Assembly: GCF_014647855.1 (NCBI RefSeq)
Contig: NZ_BMPZ01000011.1
Coordinates: forward strand, 58,071 to 122,070
Source: Shewanella gelidii
Lineage (GTDB): Bacteria > Pseudomonadota > Gammaproteobacteria > Enterobacterales > Shewanellaceae
Reading direction: 5' to 3'
DNA length: 64,000 nt
Positions 10,906 through 21,547 of the stretch are shown piece by piece. The notes beneath the pieces are model-generated. The model ran no database searches. It was not told where the DNA came from and saw only the letters and a list, made by a program, of their open reading frames with translations. Position 1 is the stretch's first letter. Each line of letters begins with the position of its first letter. The translations under genes and the position numbers were made by a program.

Positions 10906-11919
10906 ATGTCGAAAAAATCAATCTATGTCGCCTATACCGGCGGTACTATCGGGATGCAAAAAACTGCCAATGGTTTTGCGCCAGTCGCAGGATTTTTAAC
11001 CGAATGCGTTCAGTCTATGCCTGAGTTTTATCATGAAGAAATGCCTGAATTTACCGTACAGGAATATTCGCCTTTAATTGATTCTTCGGATATGGCGCCA
11101 ACAGATTGGCAGATGATTGCAAATGACATCAAAGATAATTATGAAGACTATGATGGCTTCGTCATACTCCATGGAACCGACACCATGGCATATACAGCGT
11201 CAGCTCTATCTTTCATGCTACAAGGCCTCAGTAAACCAGTCATTGTGACGGGGTCTCAAATTCCACTCGCACAATTACGTTCAGATGGACAAACCAACTT
11301 GCTCAATGCTTTATATATTGCTGCAAACTACCCTGTCGCTGAGGTGTGCCTTTTCTTTAACAATAAACTGTTTCGCGGTAACCGGACAACCAAAGCCCAT
11401 GCTGATGGCTTTAACGCATTTGCATCGCCCAATTACCCGCTTTTATTAGAAGCCGGTATTAAAATAAGAATGAAAGCAGGTGAAATTGCCGAGCAAAGCA
11501 ATCAAAAGATTGAAGTGGCGAATATTAGTCCACAACCCGTTGGCGTGGTCACCTTATATCCAGGGATTTCAACTGAAATTTTTGACAATATTCTACAACA
11601 ACCAGTGAAAGCACTGATTTTGCTATCCTATGGTGTTGGCAATGCGCCGCAAGATCCAAAGCTGCTTAAAACTTTAAAGGCCGCCGACGAACGTGGCATT
11701 ATTCTGGTCAACTTAACCCAATGCTTGCAAGGTAAAGTCAATATGGGTGGCTATGCAACTGGCAATGCGCTCGCACAAGCTGGCGTTATTAGTGGGTCAG
11801 ATATGACGATTGAAGCGGCGCTCGCCAAGTTACATTATCTACTTTCGAAACAAATGAGTCCTGCGCAGATCAAAATTGCAATGCAGCAAAACCTGGTCGG
11901 CGAGCTAAGCCAAGACTAA
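10906..11919 (+). CDS. ansA: L-asparaginase type I, cytoplasmic
   Basis: 337 residues, no signal peptide. It hydrolyses L-asparagine to aspartate and ammonia. The N-terminal catalytic Thr motif YTGGTIGM and the second motif HGTDTMAYTAS (Thr-Asp pair) are intact, and the lysine of the second triad is in TTKAHADGF. Length and motif spacing fit the AnsA group. The gene is followed by a strong hairpin terminator and faces yeaC. Confidence 0.95.
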   Translation: MSKKSIYVAYTGGTIGMQKTANGFAPVAGFLTECVQSMPEFYHEEMPEFTVQEYSPLIDSSDMAPTDWQMIANDIKDNYEDYDGFVILHGTDTMAYTASALSFMLQGLSKPVIVTGSQIPLAQLRSDGQTNLLNALYIAANYPVAEVCLFFNNKLFRGNRTTKAHADGFNAFASPNYPLLLEAGIKIRMKAGEIAEQSNQKIEVANISPQPVGVVTLYPGISTEIFDNILQQPVKALILLSYGVGNAPQDPKLLKTLKAADERGIILVNLTQCLQGKVNMGGYATGNALAQAGVISGSDMTIEAALAKLHYLLSKQMSPAQIKIAMQQNLVGELSQD

Positions 11920-11952
11920 TCGAATCAGATTAAGATTGGAGTAGAAAAACAA

Positions 11953-11984
11953 AAGCGGCGATTCACCCTTGTGAATCGCCGCTT
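11953..11984. terminator. Bidirectional terminator between ansA and yeaC
   Basis: Perfect 14-bp stem AAGCGGCGATTCAC (11953-11966), loop CCTT, complement at 11971-11984, between convergent genes. Confidence 0.85.
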
Positions 11985-12004
11985 CTGATTTCAAACCATA
12001 AGTT

Positions 12005-12286
12005 TTACATATCTTTTTCTTTAAACTCGGCAATCGATTCACCTTTAAAGGCTTTTTTCAATTGCGTTTTGCTTAATTCATTGATTTCGCCATGCCGATT
12101 AATCGTAAAATGATCGTGTTGATCAAGGTGTTTCGCTTGATACATCATAACCACCTGCATCGTTGACTCTTTTTGTTCAGGGGTTAAAGCTGTGCCATCT
12201 TCCCACTTTCCAATCTCAACCGCACTGACCAGCTTCAGATAGATTTCTTCGGGCATCTCGGCGACGACTTGATTAATATCTGTCAT
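12005..12286 (-). CDS. yeaC: YeaC family protein (DUF1315)
   Basis: 93 residues, soluble and charged. The pattern EMPEEIYLKLVSAVEIGKW, then DGTALTPEQKE and YQAKHLDQHDHF matches the DUF1315/YeaC family, whose function is unknown. In E. coli yeaC also lies near ansA and sppA, so the context agrees. A second small gene lies 24 bp upstream on the same strand and the two may be co-transcribed. Confidence 0.88.
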   Translation of the reverse strand: MTDINQVVAEMPEEIYLKLVSAVEIGKWEDGTALTPEQKESTMQVVMMYQAKHLDQHDHFTINRHGEINELSKTQLKKAFKGESIAEFKEKDM

Positions 12287-12310
12287 GGGTAAATTCCACC
12301 ATTCCTTATG

Positions 12311-12628
12311 CTAAACGCTTTTACGCTTGTGTAAAATAATCCGCACTCTAGTAATCATATAACCAACAAATCCAACACTAAAACATGCGCCCCCGATATA
12401 AGAGCGCATACCTTCAGCAGGTTCGCCGCCCCAGAACCAGATAACAACACCACCGATAAACAAAGTGAGCGCAATAAAACTATGGTTCATCAATTCGGTT
12501 GAGCGTTGAATATGATTAATTCGAGAAAGCGACTCGGTATTACCAGAGAGCTTGGCCTGACAATGATTACATGTCTTGGCCATACTAGAAATACGTTTAT
12601 TGCAGACCGGACACTGAACTAATGCCAT
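12311..12628 (-). CDS. Zinc-ribbon membrane protein, unknown function
   Basis: 105 residues. The N-terminus has a zinc ribbon: CPVCNKR and CNHCQAKL, two CxxC pairs separated by 11 residues. Two hydrophobic segments follow (about residues 50-67 and 78-95) with a basic C-terminal tail. Such zinc-ribbon-plus-membrane proteins are widespread and mostly uncharacterised. It lies between yeaC and an M14 carboxypeptidase on the same strand (34-bp gap to the latter), suggesting a loose operon. Confidence 0.7.
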   Translation of the reverse strand: MALVQCPVCNKRISSMAKTCNHCQAKLSGNTESLSRINHIQRSTELMNHSFIALTLFIGGVVIWFWGGEPAEGMRSYIGGACFSVGFVGYMITRVRIILHKRKSV

Positions 12629-12662
12629 TCATCTCTCCAAGCACTTGAGTTTAAAAAGGCCT

Positions 12663-13790
12663 TTATCTTAGCTTATCGACAACGGCAAGCATTGCAGTCA
12701 AAGATGCTTCACCTAGATACATCGCGCGCTCAGGTGACCAACCAGACATAGGATCTGGCATATTATCATTGTCTTTGAATGGCATCTCTAACGTATTCGA
12801 CAAACATCCGAATGTTTCAGCAACCCAGTTTGAGCCAACCGTTAGATTCGCTTGACTCGGCTCATCCTTGTCATATCCAAACTCAGTTTGAAAATCGGGG
12901 CTAGCCATTTGCAAAGCGCTGACAAAATCTTTCTGAAGCGCCGCCATACGAGCATCGTAACTCGGCACACCTTCACAGCCAGCAAGAAAGACGTAAGGCA
13001 AACCTTCATCACCATGGACGTCATAAAACAAATCAACACCAGTCTCATGCATTCGATTCACCACGTAAAACACTTCCGGACTCTGGTTAGGTGAAGGTGA
13101 TTGCCACTCTCGATTTAAATTCACACCGGCAGCGTTTGTTCTCAGGTGGCCTCTCGCACTCCCATCTGGATTCATATTAGGCACGATATAAAAGTTAGCT
13201 TGATCCAGTAACGCCTTTGCAGTTGCATCATCTGGGTCGAGTAATCGACTCAGCAAACCTTCGACCAACCATTCCGCCATTGTTTCACCGGGGTGCTGCC
13301 TTGCTGTAATCCAGACATTTTTCTTGTTTTGGTCACCGTTGCCAACTTTAACCAAGGTCATATCTCGACCGTCGAGGGTTAAGCCCAAGTGCTCTAAACT
13401 CACTTGAGAGTGCATCTGTATTCCAGCAAGTAAATCTAAATGACGCTCATAACTATAGGGCGCGAAATAGGCAATTTGGATCGATTCGCATTCTAAGGTG
13501 AGATCGATAGATAACTGGCCATTCTCATAGCACGTGGGCAGTCTAAACCATGTTTGACGGTCATAACTCGCTACGGCTTGGTAGTTCTCCCAACCTTTGA
13601 CATAGGAAGCGTCCTTGGCATTGACAATATTTAGCGTATACCGAGAACCCACAGGGCCTTGGCAGCGAAAGTTGAACCACTGGAAAAACTCTCCACCTTC
13701 ATCTTTACGGATCGCTAACTGAATATCATTGCTATTATCTTGATTAATGACTTCGATGTTTCCGCCATCAAATTGTGCACTTATGCGCAT
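12663..13790 (-). CDS. M14-family zinc carboxypeptidase, cytosolic carboxypeptidase-like
   Basis: 375 residues, no signal peptide. An N-terminal beta-sandwich-like domain of ~125 residues precedes the peptidase domain, the architecture of the cytosolic carboxypeptidase (CCP/AGBL, M14D) branch. Zinc ligands H and E are in ARQHPGETMAEW, the third ligand H in YDVHGDEGLPY, and the catalytic Glu in NTLEMPF. The substrate-binding NLNREW motif is also present. Bacterial members are thought to remove C-terminal residues from peptides; the natural substrate is unknown. Confidence 0.88.
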   Translation of the reverse strand: MRISAQFDGGNIEVINQDNSNDIQLAIRKDEGGEFFQWFNFRCQGPVGSRYTLNIVNAKDASYVKGWENYQAVASYDRQTWFRLPTCYENGQLSIDLTLECESIQIAYFAPYSYERHLDLLAGIQMHSQVSLEHLGLTLDGRDMTLVKVGNGDQNKKNVWITARQHPGETMAEWLVEGLLSRLLDPDDATAKALLDQANFYIVPNMNPDGSARGHLRTNAAGVNLNREWQSPSPNQSPEVFYVVNRMHETGVDLFYDVHGDEGLPYVFLAGCEGVPSYDARMAALQKDFVSALQMASPDFQTEFGYDKDEPSQANLTVGSNWVAETFGCLSNTLEMPFKDNDNMPDPMSGWSPERAMYLGEASLTAMLAVVDKLR

Positions 13791-14006
13791 GAATTTTCCT
13801 TTATCTGAGAATCATTAGCATTCCAACAAATGACTCTATCTCTCTGAATGCGATTTTTGCGCATGATATCAAATTCCTCTCATGATCAAAATCAATACGG
13901 CAAGTTCATGACTGGTCAGCAGAAGTCACAAGGCACTTTGATTTGTGGTGATCGGGAATTAAAAAGAGCTAGCATCGGCCAGCTCTGTATCAAACCATGA
14001 GGATAA

Positions 14007-15776
14007 CTATTGCATTAATTCACGAATATGCTTCACCGGTGAACTACCGAAACTCAAAAAGGTTTCGTGGAATGTTTTCAAATCAAATTGCTTACCAAGC
14101 TTTTCCTTTTGCTCTTCACGTAGATCATAAATCTCACGATAACCTGAATAGTAACTCGTTAGCTGCACCTGACTCAGCGTTGCTCGACGCCACTTTCCTT
14201 CAGCTTCCGCCATTTGTTGGAATGCTTCATTCGTCATTAAATCAATTGCTTGCTCACGTGTCATCCCGTTAACTTGAATACTATAATCAAGAATCGTATT
14301 GCAAATGACTCTGAGGTTCCATTTGTAGTACATCAACCAAAGCTCTGGTTCGAAATCTCCATAACCCTCTTCTAGCATCATTCGCTCAGTGTAAACGGCC
14401 CAACCCTCAACCATCGCCCCATTGCCAAACAAGCTTTTGACTAGGCTGGGTGACTCATTAGAATAAACCAATTGGGAATAATGCCCAGGGATTGCCTCAT
14501 GGATATTTAAGACTTGTAAGATCCAATGATTATACTCGCGAAGATAACTCTCGGCAGACTCAGCGGTCATCTCATCAAGTGGTGTAACGTTGTAATAGGT
14601 ATTGCCATGCTTCTCATAGGGACCAGGAGCACTAATTGAAGCTCCCGCAAAGCCACGCATATATTCCGGAGTTTCTCGAACAACTAGCGGTTTATAAGGG
14701 TCTAATGTCAATAGTTTCTTTTTCTCTACAAATTTAATTAACTCTGGAATTTGTTTAGATACTTCATCAACAAAGTTTTCACGCTTTACGTGCTTAGAAG
14801 ATAACAAATCAATTAATTGTTTTGTGGCTTGATTGGTATCTTTAGGCATCGGTGTGTCAAAGTACTTCGACCAGAGATCCTTGGTGATCTTTGCCATTTC
14901 TGCTTGGACATTCGCTTTGTCTTTTAGCGCTTTTTGATACAGGGCTTTTGCTGTCATCCCAGCTTGAATGTCATAGGCAAACTTTTGCTCATATAACGCC
15001 TCACCAATACGAAAACTTTTCGCGCCATTCTTTTCTAAATTGGCAGTCAGCTGGGCTAACCAATCGATATGCATTTCGACGGCATCTTTCGCAAGTTCAA
15101 AACGCTCGCTAAACAAAGCTTTTTCTGTTTGAGACAGCTTGGAGTCAGCCACTTGCTTCGCCAATTCTTCAGATAAAATGGAGAAAACACCCTTGTTCTG
15201 CCCTAAAGCCAATTGTGTATGTTCAAGCGTTGGGTTTTGGATATTGTCACGAGCAGCCGCATAGTAGGCAGGAACATTCTCAAGCCGGGAGATGACGCTG
15301 CGCAGCCGCTCCTCTAATGGTGCAAAATCTTCATTTGTAATCTGTGCAAAACCACCTGCGACATTATAAATCGAAGGGTTCCACTGCCACGCTCGGTACG
15401 TTTCAATTTCCCACTTCATACTCGCAAGCAAGTTCTCAATGAGGCGGTAATCAATTCTCGATTTCACATCCAGCGAATCAGGTTCAAATTGTGTCAATAA
15501 CTGCTGCTGTTTATCAATAAATGCAAGTTGCTCAAAACGACTTTGACGATCTGGGATCTGCAATTGGCCATCATACTTGTGGTAGCCACTATACAGCGCC
15601 CATGTCGGTGAGATAGTCCAAAGAGAGTCTATAAACTGTAAAGAAAAGTCACTAAAACCCTGCGTCGCTGGTGTTTGTTTAACGAGATTTGTCGGCTCTT
15701 GTGGACTATTCATTTGACAAGCACTCGTGCCCGCAAGTGCAGCAACAAGCATCAATGCTAATTTTGTTTTTTTCAT
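14007..15776 (-). CDS. DUF885 family lipoprotein, putative metallopeptidase
   Basis: 589 residues from ATG 15776, chosen for the GGGAG 7 nt upstream; a TTG two codons earlier is in frame. The N-terminus is a signal peptide ending in a Cys (ALAGTSACQMN), probably a lipoprotein cleavage site although the box is not ideal. The DUF885 hallmark HEAIPGHY is present near residue 425 and probably binds zinc; a later Glu in EGWAVYTERM fits the third ligand of this family. DUF885 proteins are envelope proteins of uncertain substrate, probably peptidases. Confidence 0.88.
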   Translation of the reverse strand: MKKTKLALMLVAALAGTSACQMNSPQEPTNLVKQTPATQGFSDFSLQFIDSLWTISPTWALYSGYHKYDGQLQIPDRQSRFEQLAFIDKQQQLLTQFEPDSLDVKSRIDYRLIENLLASMKWEIETYRAWQWNPSIYNVAGGFAQITNEDFAPLEERLRSVISRLENVPAYYAAARDNIQNPTLEHTQLALGQNKGVFSILSEELAKQVADSKLSQTEKALFSERFELAKDAVEMHIDWLAQLTANLEKNGAKSFRIGEALYEQKFAYDIQAGMTAKALYQKALKDKANVQAEMAKITKDLWSKYFDTPMPKDTNQATKQLIDLLSSKHVKRENFVDEVSKQIPELIKFVEKKKLLTLDPYKPLVVRETPEYMRGFAGASISAPGPYEKHGNTYYNVTPLDEMTAESAESYLREYNHWILQVLNIHEAIPGHYSQLVYSNESPSLVKSLFGNGAMVEGWAVYTERMMLEEGYGDFEPELWLMYYKWNLRVICNTILDYSIQVNGMTREQAIDLMTNEAFQQMAEAEGKWRRATLSQVQLTSYYSGYREIYDLREEQKEKLGKQFDLKTFHETFLSFGSSPVKHIRELMQ

Positions 15777-15872
15777 AACCAAACTCCCTAGGTAAAATTG
15801 CGGCCTAGTACATCATGTCTACAATCAAAATGCAGTACGACAGACAAATTTGATTACAAATAACTGTCATAA

Positions 15873-15896
15873 AAAAAGACGCCTGAGCGCCTTTTT
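15873..15896 (-). terminator. Hairpin terminator after the chemoreceptor gene
   Basis: AAAAAGACGC (15873-15882), loop CTGA, GCGCCTTTTT (15887-15896): a 10-bp stem with one mismatch. On the minus strand it follows the chemoreceptor stop codon by 21 bp and has A/T arms suited to termination. Confidence 0.65.
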
Positions 15897-15917
15897 CACG
15901 ACTGTATCCTCGAACGA

Positions 15918-17564
15918 TTAAACTTTAAAACCTTTAATAAGCGTTTCTAATCGTTCTGAGCTTTGCTGTAGTTGTTGGCTAGTGCTGTTGATGTCCATGT
16001 TGTTAGACTGATTTTGCTCTGACATCTGATTAATACGAGCAATATTATCATTGAGTTCATTAACAACAGCCCCCTGCTGCTCGCTCGCTGCAGCAACCTG
16101 ATTGTTAGCATCACTAATTTCACCGATTGTTTTTTGAATGTTAGAAAGTGCATCAACAGCAGCTTGGGTTTCATCAACAACAGTGCTCGATTGCCCCAAA
16201 GCGTTGGTCACGGATAAATTAACATCTTCAACGCTCATACGAATCGCTTCGATAATCTCGTTTATTTCCTGTGTCGACTCTTGTGTTTTACTCGCCAACG
16301 ATCGCACTTCATCTGCCACCACAGCAAACCCTCGACCTGCTTCACCGGCTCTAGCCGCTTCAATTGCAGCGTTTAACGCAAGTAAGTTGGTTTGCTCAGA
16401 GATGCCGACAATTACATCTAAAATATTGCCGATTTTGCCGGAACTCACTTTTAAGCTTTCAGTCACACTCGATGCTTGCTCAAGTTCATTAGATAGTTGA
16501 ACAATTTTTTCCATCGCGCTGACAACAACAAGATTGGTATCTTCAGCTTCATGACTTGCTTGCTCTGCATTTTGCGCAGCCTGTTGTGCATTTGAAGTTG
16601 CATCGGTAGCAGAGCCTGACATTTGATTGACTGCAGAAGCAACATTTTCAGTTTCTAGCAACATGCTGTGGGTCAGCTCTTTGGTTTGCAGAGATACCTT
16701 TTGTAACTCGTCCGCATAACGATGACCTTCAACAACACTGTCCCCTAAAGAGTCCACCAGCCTGGCAATCTTTGATACGAATATATTGAAATTTGTTGCA
16801 ACCTCTGTGAGTTCATCTTGTCCAGTTTCTGGCAGCCGCACTGATAAATCTCCTTCGCCTTTGGCAATGTTAGCGAGTGCGGCAATTGTGCGTTCTAGAG
16901 GCAATGAAATACTACGAACGATCAAAAATAAAATAAGGGTTACCGGCAACCAAATCACACAAAACAAAATCAGATATTGCCAAGAAAACGCATCGGTTTG
17001 TTCTGTAATATCATCAATATACACCCCTGTCCCAACGACCCAATTCCAAGGTGCAAAACGTTTGACTACACTCATTTTGGGGCTAGGCGCGGTTGCATTC
17101 GGGCGATTCCACATATATTCAACCATACCCGATTCTTGGCTTGCGGTTACGTCCAGCATATTTTGAAACAGCGGCGTACCATTTGGATCTTTTTTACCAA
17201 GAACATTAGTATTCACCAATTTTTTTGCAAAAGGATGCTGCACCAATATGCCGCTACGATTCATAGAGAAATAATACTCTTTTTCGTTATAACGCATGTC
17301 ATTCAGCGCTGCGATAGCAGCTTGTTTCGCTTCGCTTTCGCTCAACTCATTATCTTTAAATTTTTGATGATAATACTTAACTTGAGAGACAGCGACATCG
17401 GTCAAAGAGCTCAACTTGGCTCGTTTTTCTTGCACCAGTAACGATTCAATACTCGATAAAGTAAAAAGGTAAATCACTAGCGTCGCCACGATTGATATTG
17501 CGAGCATAATTAGGAGCCGTTTTGAAACATTCACTCTTCGAAACAAGCTGGCTGATTTTTTCAT
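15918..17564 (-). CDS. Methyl-accepting chemotaxis protein with single Cache sensor
   Basis: 548 residues from ATG 17564 (GGGG 5 nt upstream; a TTG at 17582 is in frame). First membrane span near residues 15-38, then a periplasmic sCache_2 domain recognisable by [30 protein letters not shown] and [15 protein letters not shown] second membrane span near 195-215 is followed by HAMP and a cytoplasmic signalling domain with the hairpin tip [19 protein letters not shown]. It should signal to CheA/CheW. sCache_2 receptors often bind small carboxylates, but the ligand cannot be read from sequence. Confidence 0.93.
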   Translation of the reverse strand: MKKSASLFRRVNVSKRLLIMLAISIVATLVIYLFTLSSIESLLVQEKRAKLSSLTDVAVSQVKYYHQKFKDNELSESEAKQAAIAALNDMRYNEKEYYFSMNRSGILVQHPFAKKLVNTNVLGKKDPNGTPLFQNMLDVTASQESGMVEYMWNRPNATAPSPKMSVVKRFAPWNWVVGTGVYIDDITEQTDAFSWQYLILFCVIWLPVTLILFLIVRSISLPLERTIAALANIAKGEGDLSVRLPETGQDELTEVATNFNIFVSKIARLVDSLGDSVVEGHRYADELQKVSLQTKELTHSMLLETENVASAVNQMSGSATDATSNAQQAAQNAEQASHEAEDTNLVVVSAMEKIVQLSNELEQASSVTESLKVSSGKIGNILDVIVGISEQTNLLALNAAIEAARAGEAGRGFAVVADEVRSLASKTQESTQEINEIIEAIRMSVEDVNLSVTNALGQSSTVVDETQAAVDALSNIQKTIGEISDANNQVAAASEQQGAVVNELNDNIARINQMSEQNQSNNMDINSTSQQLQQSSERLETLIKGFKV

Positions 17565-18007
17565 ACAAACCCCAGTACTCAATTTGGCAAGTTTTATTGT
17601 ATTCGTTATAAGTTGGATGACTAACGCACGTTAGTTTTTCTACCAATTAAATTGATGCAATCGCGGATCTAAGCATCAACTCAGGCAACAATTCGAGCTC
17701 AAGCATACGGAAATCGCATTTCGAGTTCGATTAGTCATAAGTATAGTATAAGGCTGATAATTAACAGCTAATGACTCAAGTGTTCACAAGTATTCCACTC
17801 TCGCCGCCTATCCAACATAGCGATCGAAGCAATTCTGCGACCAGGTCATCACCGAAACCGTTCTTGATTGTCGTGGCCATAAAACAACAAGCAAGAGCAG
17901 TAAACAGTCAGAAACAAGGGAATGGGTATCGATAAGCGAAACGAAATACACTTGCTTGGACGAGACGATTCATAGAGCCGCGTATGCCCGTAATTTGAAC
18001 GATATCG
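17565..18007. other. Intergenic region, 443 bp
   Basis: Between two minus-strand genes. It holds the promoter of the chemoreceptor gene. No operator, RNA or coding signal is evident. Confidence 0.3.
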
Positions 18008-18691
18008 TTACCGGCCAGATGTACCTGCACTGCGCGAAGCGTGATTTGGTGAAGGACTAGCATTAGTGGTGCTGTTCACTGCTTTTGGGTGCGGTTTCTT
18101 GGCAAACCAACCCCGCGTCACAGCACGATACCCGAGTAAAAAGATGAAAACTCCAATATAAATCGATGGCTCGATAATTTCAGATTTCACCGACCAATAG
18201 AAATGAACTGGCGCTAGGATGGCAAGTAGATAAATCGCGTTATGAAGTTTTTGCCACCGTCTTCCTAGCTTGCGCATCATAAACTTTGGAGAGGTCACAG
18301 CAAGTAGCAATAATATGACAAACCCTGCGGTTCCGACCATGATGTATGGTCGCTTAATGATTTCTTCTAACAAGAATGACCAGGCAAACAACAGATCAAA
18401 ACTGACAAACGCGGCAATATGAAGCAAGCCATATACAAACGCATAGAGACCGACTAATCGACGGGTCTGCATTAGGGCTGCTAGTTTTAGCTGCTTAGCC
18501 AGTGGGGAAATGAGCAAAGTGGCTACGACCGCATTAATCGTTCCCATCCCCGTATAGTGAATAATAAACTGAACCGGATCGCCCCCGGCTTGATCGTTTA
18601 GAACCAGTAACAAAAGATAGGCAATCGGTACTAATCCAATGAAATGAAACACGACTTTCAGCAGCAACACTGAACGGGGAGATAAACGCAT
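18008..18691 (-). CDS. msrQ: MsrQ, heme-binding membrane subunit of the MsrPQ methionine sulfoxide reductase
   Basis: 227 residues with about six membrane spans, the ferric-reductase-like fold of MsrQ. Histidines suited to heme binding are in the spans (GLLHIAAFV, LHNAIYLLAIL, APVHFYW). MsrQ passes electrons from the quinone pool or flavin reductase to periplasmic MsrP. Its start codon overlaps the msrP stop by one base. The C-terminal ~25 residues are polar, Ser/Asn-rich and variable. Confidence 0.93.
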   Translation of the reverse strand: MRLSPRSVLLLKVVFHFIGLVPIAYLLLLVLNDQAGGDPVQFIIHYTGMGTINAVVATLLISPLAKQLKLAALMQTRRLVGLYAFVYGLLHIAAFVSFDLLFAWSFLLEEIIKRPYIMVGTAGFVILLLLAVTSPKFMMRKLGRRWQKLHNAIYLLAILAPVHFYWSVKSEIIEPSIYIGVFIFLLGYRAVTRGWFAKKPHPKAVNSTTNASPSPNHASRSAGTSGR

Positions 18692-19728
18692 TAATAGTAT
18701 TCCCTCAGATTCATCCCTTTATATAAATCGGATACATACTCACCATACCCGTTAAACATTTGTGTTGGAATGCGTGTTGCTGAGAACAACCCACCCTCTG
18801 TAATCCGTCTTTCACTTGCTTGTGACCAGCGCGGATGCGAGACCTTCGGGTTCACATTTGCATAAAAGCCATATTCATGGGACGCCAGCTGATTCCAACT
18901 GGTTGGCGGCTGCTTGTCCATAACCCGAATACGAACAATCGACTTGATACTTTTAAACCCGTACTTCCATGGCACAACCAATCGTATTGGTGCGCCATTT
19001 TGAGGCGGTAGTGTTTTACCGTAAAGACCTACAGCCATGAAGCTAAGGTCATTCATTGCTTCTTCAATCGTAAGACCTTCAACATAAGGGTAATGGATAC
19101 CTCCCCCCATCAAACGATTCTTTTGCCCTGGCATCTGCTCGGGATCAAATAGAGTTTCAAAAGCCACATGGGTTGCTGATGTTTTAACCCCGGCTTTTTT
19201 GAGTAGCGCAGCAAGTGGAAAACCTACCCAGGGAACGACCATTGACCAGGCTTCAACACAGCGAAGGCGATACGTTCTCTCCTCGAGCGCAATCAACTGA
19301 GTAAGATCATCTAAGTCGAGTGTTATCGGATGGTCGACCTCTCCTTCAATCACCAGCTTCCACGGATCGACTTTAAACTTTCGCGCATTGTTGGCAGGCT
19401 CGTGTTTTGCAGTACCAAACTCATAAAAATTATTGTGGCGGGACACTTTTTCATACGGTGTAAGTGTTTCTTCCGTTGTATAGCGGCTGTTTTGTTTGAA
19501 CGTCAAGTCCGTTGTGATAAAACTAGGTTGAGCATCCTTCTTACCAAACAAATCGAATATCCCGGCTTGAACGTGACCCGGTAAACTCGCACCTATTGCC
19601 CCCAAACCTAATGCTTTGACGATGGCTCGGCGATCATTAAAAACCTGTTCCGGTGTCACTTCTTGCTCAGGGCTATTCCATGTTGCTTTCTTTAAAATCC
19701 CTTGGGTATATTTTTGAGGGTTGCTCAT
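18691..19728 (-). CDS. msrP: MsrP, periplasmic molybdopterin methionine sulfoxide reductase
   Basis: 345 residues. It repairs oxidised methionines in envelope proteins. A twin-arginine signal is visible ([17 protein letters not shown], residues ~32-48) with cleavage near HVQAG. The Cys that ligates molybdenum is in [19 protein letters not shown], and the downstream [20 protein letters not shown] is characteristic of the sulfite-oxidase fold. It is the first gene of a two-gene msrPQ operon. Confidence 0.95.
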   Translation of the reverse strand: MSNPQKYTQGILKKATWNSPEQEVTPEQVFNDRRAIVKALGLGAIGASLPGHVQAGIFDLFGKKDAQPSFITTDLTFKQNSRYTTEETLTPYEKVSRHNNFYEFGTAKHEPANNARKFKVDPWKLVIEGEVDHPITLDLDDLTQLIALEERTYRLRCVEAWSMVVPWVGFPLAALLKKAGVKTSATHVAFETLFDPEQMPGQKNRLMGGGIHYPYVEGLTIEEAMNDLSFMAVGLYGKTLPPQNGAPIRLVVPWKYGFKSIKSIVRIRVMDKQPPTSWNQLASHEYGFYANVNPKVSHPRWSQASERRITEGGLFSATRIPTQMFNGYGEYVSDLYKGMNLREYY

Positions 19729-19921
19729 AGGGTATCTCTTCCGCCAATTGCCTGTTCACTAATAGACAGTGTTAAGCCAAAAAAAATTTCCACAGACTCA
19801 ATAAAGTCGGCGGACTCGCTTAATTGTTAAACACTCTTAATTTTCAGCACTTGCGACTCTATGACTCACATGCCAATCTATTGCCAATCTTCTTTGCCAC
19901 TTTTCAAACAACGGCCTTTCC

Positions 19922-21547
19922 ATGGATTTAGAACAAATTTCAACGTTTTTTTCAGAGCACTTGTCGCTGACCATTCCACAATTCATCGCACTGGTTGCCA
20001 CGATAGTCCTCGCAATGATGATCGGCGCTCTGTTTAATCAGCGCAAAACAAGAACACGCTGGGAACAATCGAAAAACCAATTAATCGCAGAACATCAAGC
20101 GTCTATCCAATCCTTTGAATCACAGCTAGAACAAACATTAGTCGCGCAAGAACGATTAAAAAACGAAATCGATCAACTACAAGAACGATATGAATTTAAA
20201 ATTGAATTATTGGGCAAAACACAATCCCAAGCGGATCGAGCAACAGAACTTGAGCAGCAACTGAATCAATTACAACGCAAGCAAGTTGAGACACAACTTG
20301 CGCTATCCAAGTCCCATGCACTTCAACAAACAATTCAGGCCACAAGTGAAGCGGAAAAAAATGCTCTGAAGGATAAAGTTGAGCTTCTCGAAAATGCCGA
20401 GCAACGGCTACAACTCCAATTTGAAAGTTTGGCAAATAAAATTTTTGAAGATAAAAGCCAGCATCTGAAACAACAAAATGCCTCACAACTTGATGGGGTT
20501 TTGGGTCCACTAAAGCAGCAACTCGAAGGTTTCAGACGACAGGTGCATGAGTCATATACCCAAGAACAAAACCAGCGTTCAGCGTTAAAACATCAGTTAG
20601 AAAACCTACAAAATTTAAACCTAAAAATGAGTCAAGATGCTATAAACCTCACCAAAGCATTGAAGGGCGACAACAAACAGCAGGGAAACTGGGGGGAAGT
20701 CATTCTTGAACGCGTCTTACAAGAAAGCGGGCTCAGACAAAATCATGAATATCAAGTTCAGCAAGATTTAAAAAATGACCAAGGTAAACGCTTCAAACCC
20801 GATGTCATTGTCCATTTGCCAGAAGGTAAAGATGTTGTCATTGATGCGAAGATGACTTTGGTGGCGTACGAACGCTATTTCAATAGTGAGGATGATGCTG
20901 TTCGGCAACAAGCTATTAAAGATCATATTGTTGCCATTCGCGCTCACCTAAAAGGCTTAAGCCAAAAAGATTACCACAAGCTCCATGGCATTCAGAGTTT
21001 AGACTATGTACTCATGTTCATCCCTGTAGAGCCCGCATTTTTACTCGCCATCGAGAAGGAGCCAGAACTGATCCATGAAGCTTTAGACAACAACATCATG
21101 CTTGTAAGTCCAACCAACTTGTTAGTCGCTTTGAGGACCATCAGCAATATTTGGCGTTATGAATTACAAAATCAAAATGCTCAAAAAATTGCACAACAAG
21201 CAGGTAAGCTCTACGACAAACTCTGTGGCTATCTTGACGACATGGAGAAAGTTGGCCGCGCCCTCGAAACCGCTGACAAAGCCTACCAGCTGGCAATGAA
21301 TAAACTTGCTAAAGGCAAAGGTAATGTCATCAGACAGGCGCATCAGATGCAAAAAATGGGGATAGAGTCGAGTAAAAGTATAGACAAACAGTTGGTGGAA
21401 CAAGCTCTCCTCGACGACGAATCAACGATAGCGCTTAGCCCACACACAAACGATGCTCCATTGATTGAACCAAAATTATCAAGCGCAAAGGCAATGAACA
21501 CTAGTGACAAAACTAACAATAGTAATGGCAGTCAACATGCACCCTAG
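19922..21547 (+). CDS. rmuC: RmuC family DNA recombination protein
   Basis: 541 residues. An N-terminal membrane segment (residues ~17-37) is followed by a long Gln/Glu-rich coiled coil (~45-215) and the RmuC nuclease-like domain with GNWGEVILERVLQESGL and VVIDAKMTLVAYERYF, the DxxxxVIDAK arrangement of the PD-(D/E)XK fold. RmuC limits recombination at inverted repeats; the mechanism is not settled. The C-terminal ~60 residues are low-complexity. It is a single gene. Confidence 0.93.
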   Translation: MDLEQISTFFSEHLSLTIPQFIALVATIVLAMMIGALFNQRKTRTRWEQSKNQLIAEHQASIQSFESQLEQTLVAQERLKNEIDQLQERYEFKIELLGKTQSQADRATELEQQLNQLQRKQVETQLALSKSHALQQTIQATSEAEKNALKDKVELLENAEQRLQLQFESLANKIFEDKSQHLKQQNASQLDGVLGPLKQQLEGFRRQVHESYTQEQNQRSALKHQLENLQNLNLKMSQDAINLTKALKGDNKQQGNWGEVILERVLQESGLRQNHEYQVQQDLKNDQGKRFKPDVIVHLPEGKDVVIDAKMTLVAYERYFNSEDDAVRQQAIKDHIVAIRAHLKGLSQKDYHKLHGIQSLDYVLMFIPVEPAFLLAIEKEPELIHEALDNNIMLVSPTNLLVALRTISNIWRYELQNQNAQKIAQQAGKLYDKLCGYLDDMEKVGRALETADKAYQLAMNKLAKGKGNVIRQAHQMQKMGIESSKSIDKQLVEQALLDDESTIALSPHTNDAPLIEPKLSSAKAMNTSDKTNNSNGSQHAP